DNA from: Amycolatopsis camponoti
GTDB taxonomy: Bacteria > Actinomycetota > Actinomycetes > Mycobacteriales > Pseudonocardiaceae
Assembly (NCBI RefSeq): GCF_902497555.1
Contig: NZ_CABVGP010000002.1
Coordinates: forward strand, 2,802,501-2,866,500
Length of the DNA stretch: 64,000 nt
Direction of reading: 5' to 3'
In this document: piece by piece, positions 8,679 to 16,128 of the stretch
Numbering within the stretch: the stretch's first letter is position 1
Layout: the number at the start of each line of letters is the position of its first letter
Program-made: the position numbers and the translations under genes
The notes under the pieces: generated by a model
The model's input: the letters and a program-made list of their open reading frames with translations, nothing else
What the model was told of the DNA's origin: nothing
Database searches by the model: none

Positions 8679-9443
8679 TCAGACCGCGCTCCGGCTTCGG
8701 ATCCGCCCGATCGCCTCGATGTCGGCCGCGGCACCCGCGCCCACGTAGCCGATGTCCGTGCTGAACAGGACGAAGTCCGCCCCGTGGTCCACCATCCGCT
8801 GCGCCACCTCGGCGGTGAAGACATACGCGCCGTAGTGCTTCCCCAGCCGCTTGGCGCTGTCGCCGATGGTCTCGAAGGCGTGCCACACCTGCGGGGCGTC
8901 GATCCCCGCCGCCACATCGGCACCCATGCTCAGTGCCATGTCCGACGGTCCCATGACCGCTCCGTCGATTCCTTCCACGGCGAGGATCGCGTCGATGTTC
9001 GACAGCGCGAGCGGCGTCTCGATCATCACCAGGGTCAGCACGTCCTCATTGGCCGCCGCGGGCGTGGCGTGCAGTCGCGGCGCCCCCCACGAGCGGGCAC
9101 CGAGCGGGGGGAACCGAGTGTTGTCCCGCACCATCTCCGCCTGCTCCGGCGTGTTGACCATCGGCGCCACGATCCCCCGGGCGCCCAGGTCCAGGGCGCG
9201 CTGGATGCCTATGGGGTCGTTCTCCCCGATGCGCACGAACGGGGTGGTCCCGCCGAGCTCCAGCGCGTACAGCAGCGCCGGGATGCTGTCCTCGGTCACG
9301 TACGCGTGCTGCTGCTCGATGATGACCCAGTCGAACCCGGCATCGGCCATGGCGTGCGCGGTGGAGATGGCCGGGATGCCCAGCATGGCGCCGAAGGCGG
9401 GCTCGTGGTCGCGCCACCGCCGGCGGACGATGTTCTCGGTCAT
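8679..9443 (-). CDS. HpaI/HpcH-family aldolase (2-keto-3-deoxy-acid type)
   Basis: 254 residues of the class-II pyruvate-aldolase family. Visible family features are the WVIIEQQHA base region, FVRIGEND, the metal-ligand glutamate in MIETPLAL and the aspartate in MGPSDMALSMG. These enzymes split a 4-hydroxy-2-keto acid into pyruvate (or a relative) plus an aldehyde. The start at 9443 fits the family (MTENIVRRRW). Its promoter carries the same CTGTCGACAG palindrome as the transporter operon, tying it to that regulon; the aldehyde it releases could feed the aldehyde dehydrogenase. Confidence 0.9.
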   Translation of the reverse strand: MTENIVRRRWRDHEPAFGAMLGIPAISTAHAMADAGFDWVIIEQQHAYVTEDSIPALLYALELGGTTPFVRIGENDPIGIQRALDLGARGIVAPMVNTPEQAEMVRDNTRFPPLGARSWGAPRLHATPAAANEDVLTLVMIETPLALSNIDAILAVEGIDGAVMGPSDMALSMGADVAAGIDAPQVWHAFETIGDSAKRLGKHYGAYVFTAEVAQRMVDHGADFVLFSTDIGYVGAGAAADIEAIGRIRSRSAV

Positions 9444-9543
9444 ACGCACCTCTCGTCGATTCGCGCAGGTGGCGGGGACTCTCGGTCCGCCTCCGCGGGG
9501 ACGGGTCCGTCCCCCGGGCATCGACCCTACGGTTTGGTCTGAT

Positions 9544-9557
9544 TTCTGTCGACAGTA
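9544..9557. promoter_or_regulatory. second GntR operator, upstream of the aldolase
   Basis: CTGTCGACAG at 9546-9555, about 100 bp upstream of the aldolase start, inside a locally AT-rich stretch with a second TTTGTCGAT half-site to its right. It is identical to the palindrome at 7884-7893. Confidence 0.65.
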
Positions 9558-9709
9558 TTCATTTTTGTCGATGCCTGGCGAGGTCGCCGGTGCGGAATGC
9601 GGTCCGTCCGCGCGTCGTCCGCCTGCCCGTGATTTCGTGCTGGCGCACAAAGTCGCGAGCCGCGCCGCGGGTACTGCGCGAGGATTGCCGGGGAGGGTGC
9701 GTGCGACGG

Positions 9710-10345
9710 TCAGCCGCACCCGAGCGTGAGGACCTCGTCGAACGCGGCGCTTGACTCGCTGACGAGGTCGGCGGCGGTACGGGCACGACGTCGGGCCGTC
9801 TCGTAGCAGGCGAGCGCGATCTGCCCGGCGAACACGGCGATGGTCTGCGCGGTGCCGCGGCTTCGCAGCACCTCGGTGAGGTTCGACGCGAGCTGCTGGG
9901 TCTTGAGTGCTTCACGTGCGCGCAGCTCGAGGTGCTTTTCGACCAGGTCGGTGTGGTGCTGGTACGCGTCGAGGTCGTCCGTCACCTGAGCGAACAGGCG
10001 CAGGACGATCGGGCGCAGCTGTTCAATGGCCTCCCGGTGGTCGCTCGCGGCGCCGACGGTGTCGTCTGCGCCCGCCGAGGCGATCGTGTCGAGCAGCGCC
10101 TGCTCCTTGGCGAAGACGACCTCCGTCTTGTCGCCGAAGTAGCGGAAGAACGTCGTGCGGCCCACCTCGGCGCGAGCGGCGATGTCGGTCACCGACACCG
10201 CGTCGTACCCGTGCCTCGCGAAGAGCTCGTCGGCGGCATCGATGATGCGCTGCCGTGCGCGCAACTGCTTGCGCTGGATGAGGGAGTCAGGCGCCTGTTC
10301 CGGTGTCACCGAACCAGCATACGCGCATCCGGATCCCAGGCTCAT
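9710..10345 (-). CDS. TetR-family transcriptional regulator
   Basis: 211 residues if started at ATG 10345; a GTG at 10309 is an alternative. The N-terminal HTH shows FARHGYDAVSVTDIAARAEVGRTTFFRYF, standard for TetR. The C-terminal domain is divergent, as usual. The gene is divergent from the cupin/hydrolase operon at 10409, and a perfect GGTACT-G-AGTACC palindrome lies between them, so it probably represses that operon and itself. Confidence 0.9.
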   Translation of the reverse strand: MSLGSGCAYAGSVTPEQAPDSLIQRKQLRARQRIIDAADELFARHGYDAVSVTDIAARAEVGRTTFFRYFGDKTEVVFAKEQALLDTIASAGADDTVGAASDHREAIEQLRPIVLRLFAQVTDDLDAYQHHTDLVEKHLELRAREALKTQQLASNLTEVLRSRGTAQTIAVFAGQIALACYETARRRARTAADLVSESSAAFDEVLTLGCG

Positions 10346-10364
10346 TTGGAACGCGGTGTGCTAC

Positions 10365-10377
10365 GGTACTGAGTACC
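10365..10377. promoter_or_regulatory. probable TetR operator
   Basis: GGTACTGAGTACC is a perfect 13-bp inverted repeat with a central G, in the 63-bp gap between the divergent TetR and cupin genes. Confidence 0.6.
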
Positions 10378-10408
10378 AACACGAACTCCGCTGCGAAAGG
10401 ACACGATC

Positions 10409-10933
10409 GTGATCGAAGAAAAGGACACTGCCGCTGCCGTGGCGCCTCATGGGGTGCCGTTCCTGGCCGGGAGGGACACGGCCCCGGCGTACTGGGCGTT
10501 CGGTGTTCTCTGGGTCGTCTTGGCGGATTCCGAGCAGACCGGGGGAGCGTTCTCGGTGATGGAGCAGTGGATGCCGTCGGATGGCGGCCCGCCGCCGCAC
10601 GTCCACCCGATCGACGAATGGTTCAACATCCTCGAAGGCTCCATCGAGTTCCGCGTCGAGGACGAGCCGCCGATGCGGGCGACGGCGGGTGACTCGGTGT
10701 GGATTCCGCGGGGAACGGTGCACAGTTTCACGACGAAGAGCGCCGCGCACGTGTTCAACGGCTACACGCCGGCCGGTTTCGAGCAGGTCATCATGGGGCT
10801 GGGCACTCCTGCGGAGCGCCGCGAACTGCCGCCGGAGGATCTCGGGTTCGAGCCTCGTGCCGCGGCGCAGTTGATGGACAACTTCTGGTCGGCGAGCGCC
10901 GACACCGGCTGGGCCAAGAAGTGGATCCAGTGA
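10409..10933 (+). CDS. cupin-domain protein
   Basis: 174 residues starting at GTG 10409, behind a GAAAGG ribosome site 8 bp upstream. The cupin motif 1 region PPPHVHPIDEWFNILEGS gives two His and one Glu metal ligands; motif 2 is around WIPRGTVHSF with the last His. Single-domain cupins of this type include quercetinase-like dioxygenases and metal-binding proteins of unknown function. It overlaps the following dienelactone hydrolase gene by 4 bp (GTGA), so the two proteins probably act in one pathway, perhaps ring cleavage followed by lactone hydrolysis. Confidence 0.88.
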   Translation: MIEEKDTAAAVAPHGVPFLAGRDTAPAYWAFGVLWVVLADSEQTGGAFSVMEQWMPSDGGPPPHVHPIDEWFNILEGSIEFRVEDEPPMRATAGDSVWIPRGTVHSFTTKSAAHVFNGYTPAGFEQVIMGLGTPAERRELPPEDLGFEPRAAAQLMDNFWSASADTGWAKKWIQ

Positions 10934-11715
10934 GCGAGCGGACGGTGTCGCCGGAACTGGACGCTCTGCTCGACAGCGTCGCGGCGACGGTTCCCGTCCG
11001 GACGGAGACGGCCCGGTTCGGGACGGCGGGAACCGAGTACGAGGGTTTCTTCGCTCGTCCGGCCGGCAACCCATCGCTCGCGCGCCCTGGCGTGCTGGTG
11101 CTGCACGATTGGTTCGGCCGCAGCGACCACGTGCGGGTGCGGGCGCGGATGCTGGCCCGGCTCGGATACGTCGCTCTGGCCGGAGACGTCTACGGAGCGG
11201 CGGTGTCGGTGGAGGGCCCGGAGCAGGCGATGGCCCTGGCGTCCACCTACACCGGCGACCCGGCGTTGTTCCGGGAGCGGGTCGCCGCGAACCTCGCGGC
11301 GTTGCGGGCGGACCCGCAGGTCGACGCGTCCCGAGTTGCCGTCATCGGCTACTGCTTCGGCGGAACGGGGGCGCTCGAACTCGCTCGGTCCGGCGCCGAG
11401 GTCTCGGCGATCGTGACGTTCCACGGGAACTTGGAGACCCGGGCGCCGGCGCGTCCCGGCAGCATCGTCTCGCCGATCCTCGTCCTGACCGGGGCGGACG
11501 ACCCGGTCGTGCCTTCGCCCGTGCTCGCGGCCTTCGAGGAGGAGATGAGGGCGGCCGGCGCGCCGGATTGGCAGGTCGTGACGTACTCCGGTGCGATGCA
11601 TGCCTTCGCCGTCCCTGGTACTGATCTGCCCGAGCACGGGGCCGCGTTCCACCCGTCGGCGAACCGCCGCTCCTGGGTTGCCATGGCGGACTTCCTCGAA
11701 GGGGCGTTCACCTAG
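10930..11715 (+). CDS. dienelactone hydrolase family protein
   Basis: 261 residues. The nucleophile elbow is GYCFGG, where the Cys is the characteristic nucleophile of dienelactone hydrolases; the Asp in GADDPVVP and the His in AMHAFAVPG complete the triad. It would open lactone or ester bonds. The GTG start at 10930 overlaps the cupin stop, showing translational coupling. It is likely repressed with the cupin by the divergent TetR. Confidence 0.9.
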   Translation: MSERTVSPELDALLDSVAATVPVRTETARFGTAGTEYEGFFARPAGNPSLARPGVLVLHDWFGRSDHVRVRARMLARLGYVALAGDVYGAAVSVEGPEQAMALASTYTGDPALFRERVAANLAALRADPQVDASRVAVIGYCFGGTGALELARSGAEVSAIVTFHGNLETRAPARPGSIVSPILVLTGADDPVVPSPVLAAFEEEMRAAGAPDWQVVTYSGAMHAFAVPGTDLPEHGAAFHPSANRRSWVAMADFLEGAFT

Positions 11716-11768
11716 CCGGACGTCGTCCCGGGTCGAGGTGACTGGTGGCGGCCTGGCGTGCGGACAGG

Positions 11769-11830
11769 TGAAGGCCTCCGGCGGTGAAGTGGACCTGTTC
11801 GGGAACCGCTTCACCGATTGGAGGCCTTCA
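11769..11830. terminator. large nested hairpin after the cupin/hydrolase operon
   Basis: TGAAGGCCTCC (11769-11779) pairs perfectly with GGAGGCCTTCA (11820-11830). Inside it CGGTGAAG (11782-11789) pairs with CTTCACCG (11809-11816), and GTTC/GAAC can pair at the tip. This is probably a strong terminator; a mobile-element relic is possible. Confidence 0.5.
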
Positions 11831-11925
11831 TGTCCCCACCCTGACCCACGCACCCGGTTGCCACTCGCGTGCCTGATCTTTCACGTAACCTCTTCGCATA
11901 CCGCGACAGAACAGGATCCGTAGCT

Positions 11926-12588
11926 GTGACCCACCCGTTCAGCGTCAACGCCGACGGCTTCCTGTTCGACATGGACGGAACGTTGGTCGACTCGACCACC
12001 GTGGTCGAAGCCGTCTGGACGCGGTTCGCCGGCCGGCACGGACTCGACGCGGAGACCGTCATCCGCTTTTCCCATGGGCGTCCCTCGATGGACAGCCTCG
12101 CCGAGTTCCTGCGCGGCCACAGCATCGAAGCGCGTGAAGCCATCGCCGCGGACCTCGCCCGGCAAGAACTCGATGACACCGACGGCATCGTCGAGATCGT
12201 CGGCGCCGGTGCGCTCATCACGGCGCTCCAGCAGGTGCGAGCACCGGTGGCCGTCGTGACCAGCGCGCCACGGGACCTCGCCCTGCTCAGGCTGAAGGCA
12301 GCCGCCGTTCCGGTACCGGACGTGCTCGTCTCCGCCGACGACATCGCGCGCGGAAAGCCTGATCCCGAAGGCTTTCTCAAAGCCGCCGACCTCCTGGGCG
12401 TCTCGGTCGCCCAGTGTGTTGCGTTCGAGGATTCCGAGGCCGGCGTGCTCGCCGCATGCGCGTCGGGCGCCACGACGATCGTGGTCGGCACGCACACCTC
12501 CGCGGCCACAACGGGTCTTGTCCGCATCCCGCACTATGCCGACATCGCTCTCACCACCGATGGCGACCAGTTTTTCCTGCATGCCTGA
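11926..12588 (+). CDS. HAD-superfamily phosphatase, sugar-phosphatase/beta-phosphoglucomutase-like
   Basis: 220 residues from GTG 11926, which follows an AGGA site; an in-frame GTG at 11869 would add 19 residues. All HAD motifs are present: DMDGTLVDS (nucleophile and acid/base Asp), VTSAP (motif II), the Lys in GKPDPEGF (motif III) and EDSEAGV (motif IV). It is a cap-type-1 HAD hydrolase that likely dephosphorylates a small sugar phosphate. It stands alone between a terminator-like hairpin and the LysR-controlled region. Confidence 0.88.
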   Translation: MTHPFSVNADGFLFDMDGTLVDSTTVVEAVWTRFAGRHGLDAETVIRFSHGRPSMDSLAEFLRGHSIEAREAIAADLARQELDDTDGIVEIVGAGALITALQQVRAPVAVVTSAPRDLALLRLKAAAVPVPDVLVSADDIARGKPDPEGFLKAADLLGVSVAQCVAFEDSEAGVLAACASGATTIVVGTHTSAATTGLVRIPHYADIALTTDGDQFFLHA

Positions 12589-12612
12589 CAGCCGCTGGGC
12601 CGCGACGCCGAT

Positions 12613-12630
12613 TGCATGACGGTAAATAAT
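12613..12630. promoter_or_regulatory. candidate LysR-regulator site, copy 1
   Basis: TGCATGACGGTAAATAAT lies about 55 bp upstream of the NAD(P)-binding protein gene. It matches 16 of 18 bases of a sequence at the LysR start (14201-14218). The surroundings are unusually AT-rich for this genome. Confidence 0.5.
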
Positions 12631-12684
12631 CCCTTAACTGACATGCACTTGCTGTTAAATCGCGGGCTCCGTAATGTTTCCGGC

Positions 12685-13293
12685 ATGAACCTCACCGTCC
12701 TCGCCGCGTCCGGCCGAACCGGACTCGCCATCACTCGAGAAGCCTTGCAGCGTGGCCACACCGTCACGGCGATCGCGCGTGACCCCGCGCGCATCGCCCT
12801 TCCCGAATCACCCGAGCTGCGCAAGGTCGCGGGCGATGTGACCGATCCCGGCAGCATCGCCGCCGTCGTCGGCGCGGATTCCGTCGTCCTTTCCGGACTG
12901 GGGACGGAACAAGCGGGAATCCTCCTCGCCGGCGCCAAAGCGCTCGTCGCCGCCGGACCGCGGCGCATCGTCTGGCTCGGCGCCTACGGCACGGGCAAGT
13001 CCGCGGAGGTGGCCGGGGAAGGGGCCGCGGTGCTCGGAAAGCTGCTGGGCGACCGGCTGCCGGACAAGATCGACGCCGACAACACCATTCTGGCCGCCGG
13101 GGGAACGGTTTTCCACGCCGGCCTCCTCGACGAAGGTCCGGAGAGTGCCCACCGGCGCACGGTCGGGCTGGACGCCGCGCCGCCCTTCGACCTCACCGCG
13201 AAAGTCAGCCGGGAAACCGTCGCGGCCGCGATGCTCGACGAAGCCGAGACGCCGCGTTTTCCCGGCGCGGTCGCGTTGCCGCTGGCCGGCTAG
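12685..13293 (+). CDS. NAD(P)H-binding (NmrA/atypical SDR-like) protein
   Basis: 202 residues with an N-terminal Rossmann fold (VLAASGRTGLAITREALQRGH). No YxxxK catalytic pair is obvious, which fits the NAD(P)H-binding atypical SDRs used as redox sensors or reductases. The start at ATG 12685 gives the family N-terminus MNLTVLAA. It converges with the LysR gene, and the two stop codons abut. The shared 18-bp promoter motif suggests control by that LysR protein. Confidence 0.83.
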   Translation: MNLTVLAASGRTGLAITREALQRGHTVTAIARDPARIALPESPELRKVAGDVTDPGSIAAVVGADSVVLSGLGTEQAGILLAGAKALVAAGPRRIVWLGAYGTGKSAEVAGEGAAVLGKLLGDRLPDKIDADNTILAAGGTVFHAGLLDEGPESAHRRTVGLDAAPPFDLTAKVSRETVAAAMLDEAETPRFPGAVALPLAG

Positions 13294-14205
13294 TCAAGCC
13301 GCGACGGCCTCCTCGATGGCTTCCTCGATGGCCGCGCGCACCTGGTCGCGAAGCCAGGAGTGCGCGGGATCCGAACTGTAGCGCTGATGCCAGTTGCAGA
13401 TGATCGCCGCGGGTTCGGACTCGACCGGGAGCGGCCGCGTGATCAGGCCGAACGCCTCGACGAGCGGACGGCTGAGGATCGCTGTGCTCGTGACCAGTAC
13501 ATCGCTGCTGCTCGCGATCTGCAGCGCCACGGCGAGGGTGGCGACCGCGGCCACCACCCTGCGGTCGAGGCCTTCGGCCGCGAGCAGATCGTCGATCGGT
13601 GCCCTGAGACGACCGCGCCGGGAGACCAGCACGTGCGGTTGTTCCGCGTACGCCCGGAAGTCGAGGCCGTCGGCGCAGGGATGCCCCGGTCGCATCGCCA
13701 CGACGAGCGGGTCGTGCCCGAGCGCCGCGGACTCTATCTCGGGCGATTCCGGCCGGCCACCGCCGAGTTCCATGTCGACGCGGCCCTGCCGGAGGTCGTC
13801 GGTGTCGGCCGAATTCTCCGCCAGCACACGCAATTGCACGCCGGGGGCCTGCCTTTGCACCCGTCCGACCAGGGCCGGGACCAGTAACGCGGCCAGCGTG
13901 TCGTGGCACTGGATCGTGAAGGTGCGTTCCAGGGTGGCGAGGTTCGGCTTGCGGGCCGGCAGGAGCACCTCGTGGGCCATCCTGACCAGGCCGTGAACGT
14001 CCTCCCGGATCGCCGTCGCATACGGGGTCGGCACCATCGCGTGCCCGGCACGCACCAGGATGTCGTCCCCGGTCACCTTGCGCAGCCTGCCGAGCGTACG
14101 GCTCACCGCCGGCGATGAGAGGTGCAGCCGCTCGGCCGCGCCCATCACGCTGCCCTCCTCGAGCAGCGCGTCGAGCACCGTGAGCATATTCAGATCTACC
14201 TGCAT
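13294..14205 (-). CDS. LysR-family regulator, NodD/SyrM-like N-terminus
   Basis: 303 residues starting MQVDLNMLTVLDALLEEG, a start typical of the LTTR branch with DLNLL-type N-termini. The HTH (VMGAAERLHLSSPAVSRTLG) is followed by the effector domain. It is divergent from the inositol-monophosphatase-like gene at 14260. Its own start region overlaps one copy of a motif repeated upstream of 12685, so it may repress itself and activate both flanking genes. A much longer open frame upstream on the same strand is antisense to 14260-15039 and is not used. Confidence 0.88.
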   Translation of the reverse strand: MQVDLNMLTVLDALLEEGSVMGAAERLHLSSPAVSRTLGRLRKVTGDDILVRAGHAMVPTPYATAIREDVHGLVRMAHEVLLPARKPNLATLERTFTIQCHDTLAALLVPALVGRVQRQAPGVQLRVLAENSADTDDLRQGRVDMELGGGRPESPEIESAALGHDPLVVAMRPGHPCADGLDFRAYAEQPHVLVSRRGRLRAPIDDLLAAEGLDRRVVAAVATLAVALQIASSSDVLVTSTAILSRPLVEAFGLITRPLPVESEPAAIICNWHQRYSSDPAHSWLRDQVRAAIEEAIEEAVAA

Positions 14206-14218
14206 GACAGTAAATAGT
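14201..14218. promoter_or_regulatory. candidate LysR-regulator site, copy 2
   Basis: TGCATGACAGTAAATAGT overlaps the LysR start codon and lies upstream of the divergent phosphatase-like gene. It differs from the 12613 copy at only two positions. Confidence 0.5.
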
Positions 14219-14259
14219 AATGGAAAACCAATGCGTCCAACGCAATTGAAGGAGTACCC

Positions 14260-15039
14260 ATGACCACCGAACTGCTTCCCGCCGCCACTGCCGCTGTCCG
14301 TCGCGCGGGCGAACGGCTGCTGACGCGCTACTCCACCGAGACACGTCAGTCCGGTCGCGCCGAACTCCTCGCGGCCGCCTACGACAACGACGCCGCGGTG
14401 GTCGACGTGCTGCGGCCGGCGCTGGCCGAGATCCGCCCGCAGGCGAGCTGGCTGAACGACGAGCACGGCTTCGGTCCCTTGGACGAGGGCGAGTGGTGGC
14501 TCATCGACCCGGTCGGCGGCAATGTCAACACGGTGCACGGAATGACCGACTGGAACGTCGGGGTGAGCCTCGTTCGCGATGGACGCCCCGTGCTGTCGGT
14601 GCTCTACGTTCCTTTGCTGGATCAGATGTTCACGGCCACGGAGGGTGGAGGGACGTTTCTCAACGGCGTACGGCTGCGGGTTTCCGACAAGAAGTCGCTG
14701 GACGGCGCCCTGGCCGGCACCGGGCAGTCGAAGCCGAACCAGGACCCCGAGATCGCGGAGCGGATGGGGGCCTCGTTCACCGCGATGATGAAGTCGACCA
14801 TCTACGTCCGGATCTCGGTGCCGGCGACCCACCAGCTCGCCCAGGTCGCCGCGGGCCGGATGGATCTGCACTGGAACTTCGAGAACGTCCGCTCGCAGGT
14901 CGCCGGTGTGCTGCTGGTCCAGGAGGCCGGCGGTGTCGTCACCGACTTCGACGGCAAGCCGTGGACCCTCACCAGCACCGGCTACCTCGCGGCTGCCCCG
15001 GGCGTGCACGCCGCGGCGTTGGAGGTCCTCACCGCCTGA
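14260..15039 (+). CDS. inositol-monophosphatase-family protein with degenerate metal sites
   Basis: 259 residues with overall IMPase similarity, but the active-site signatures are altered. The signature DP-[IL]-DGT is DPVGGN at residues 83-88, so the second metal-binding Asp is Gly. The usual late WD motif reads HWNFEN. The early glutamate motif is DEHG. Family members need these Asp/Glu ligands for Mg2+, so this protein is probably not a normal phosphatase; it could be a binding protein or have a changed chemistry. It is divergent from LysR and probably controlled by it. Confidence 0.8.
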   Translation: MTTELLPAATAAVRRAGERLLTRYSTETRQSGRAELLAAAYDNDAAVVDVLRPALAEIRPQASWLNDEHGFGPLDEGEWWLIDPVGGNVNTVHGMTDWNVGVSLVRDGRPVLSVLYVPLLDQMFTATEGGGTFLNGVRLRVSDKKSLDGALAGTGQSKPNQDPEIAERMGASFTAMMKSTIYVRISVPATHQLAQVAAGRMDLHWNFENVRSQVAGVLLVQEAGGVVTDFDGKPWTLTSTGYLAAAPGVHAAALEVLTA

Positions 15040-15082
15040 CCGAAGGGCGCTGAGTGCGAGCCTGCTGCACCAACCCAGGGTG

Positions 15083-15117
15083 TCCGGTGCCTCGGCAGCC
15101 GCTGCCGAGGCACCGGA
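15083..15117. terminator. strong intrinsic-terminator-like hairpin
   Basis: A perfect 16-bp stem (15083-15098 with 15102-15117) and a 3-nt CCG loop, 44 bp after the phosphatase-like gene. There is no U-run, as is common in GC-rich actinobacteria. Confidence 0.7.
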
Positions 15118-15345
15118 GGCCCAGCGTGACGGCCAGGGCCGACGACGATCTGCGCGGATCCGGCCCGGGACACGCAGGCCAGCACGCTCCCCTTCGGTTC
15201 GACCGTTTCGGTGCGAAGACCGGGCGGATTCCGGAAAAGTGAATCGTGGGTTGCCGAAAGTGCACTTGTCGTCCACTCCGGATGTCCTTAGCCTCGGCCC
15301 TGACGCGATCGCCAGTAGCATCGAGACAGCGGGGTGGGCGCCTCC

Positions 15346-16128
15346 ATGGTGAAGGAACGAGGCTCGGTGAAGGCGCTGTTCTGCTATCCGGTGAAAGGGC
15401 TCAGTGCGCAGCCGCTGGGCCGTGTCGAACTCCGGCCCGGCGCGGGAATTCCGAACGACCGGATGTTCGCCTTCGCCCGTCCGGACGGCAGGTATCGGCC
15501 GGGAACTCGTGACGGACTGCCGAAGCAGGAGTTCTTCGCCCTGGTCTCGGACTGTCGCCTGGCCGGACTCGACACGCATCTCGACCCGGAGACCGATGTC
15601 CTCACCGCACGAGTCGCGGGGCACGAGGTGCTGAAGACCGACTTGACCACTGAGGACGGTCGCGACACCGCGGTGCGTTTCTTCACCCGCGTCCTCGATA
15701 TGCCTTCGGGTGCCGCGCCGTTGTTCGCGCGGGAAGCAGGTAGGCGTTTCACCGACGCTGCCGCGGCTGGGGACGGACCGATGAACTGGCTCTCGTTGGT
15801 CAACCTGGCCTCGGTCCGTGACCTGGAGCTCCGTACCGGCACCGTGGTCGATCCGATGCGCTTCCGGGCCAACATTCTCGTCGACGGCCTACGCGCGTGG
15901 TCCGAGCTGGACCTGACCGGCCGGGAGTTCGATCTGGGGGACGTGCGCGTGAGGGCCGTGCACCGGACCAAGCGCTGTGCCGCGACCGAAGTCGATCCCG
16001 TGACCGGTCGTCGCGACTTGCCGGTGGTGTCCATGATCGACAGGACGTATGGGCATCGGCTCATGGGAATATACCTGGAAGTTCTCGGCGCCGGTGTCCT
16101 GGAGAAGGGCGACGAGATCGTTGTCTGA
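15346..16128 (+). CDS. MOSC-domain protein
   Basis: 260 residues from ATG 15346; GTG 15367, preceded by AAGGA, is an alternative start. The N-terminal beta-barrel (ALFCYPVKGLSAQPL) is followed by a MOSC core, with the family cysteine in the TKRCAATEVDP segment. MOSC proteins bind the molybdenum cofactor with that cysteine and act in reduction of N-hydroxylated compounds (YcbX, mARC, YiiM). The reductase gene downstream overlaps it by 8 bp, giving an obvious electron donor. Confidence 0.88.
   Translation: MVKERGSVKALFCYPVKGLSAQPLGRVELRPGAGIPNDRMFAFARPDGRYRPGTRDGLPKQEFFALVSDCRLAGLDTHLDPETDVLTARVAGHEVLKTDLTTEDGRDTAVRFFTRVLDMPSGAAPLFAREAGRRFTDAAAAGDGPMNWLSLVNLASVRDLELRTGTVVDPMRFRANILVDGLRAWSELDLTGREFDLGDVRVRAVHRTKRCAATEVDPVTGRRDLPVVSMIDRTYGHRLMGIYLEVLGAGVLEKGDEIVV

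Noticed and set aside
11591..11923. transposase remnant around the 11769-11830 hairpin
   Set aside because: The nested repeat looked like an element end, but no translated frame resembles a transposase.
14206..15624. leftward extension of the LysR frame to 776 codons
   Set aside because: Antisense to the phosphatase-like gene and the MOSC start; the family N-terminus is at 14205.
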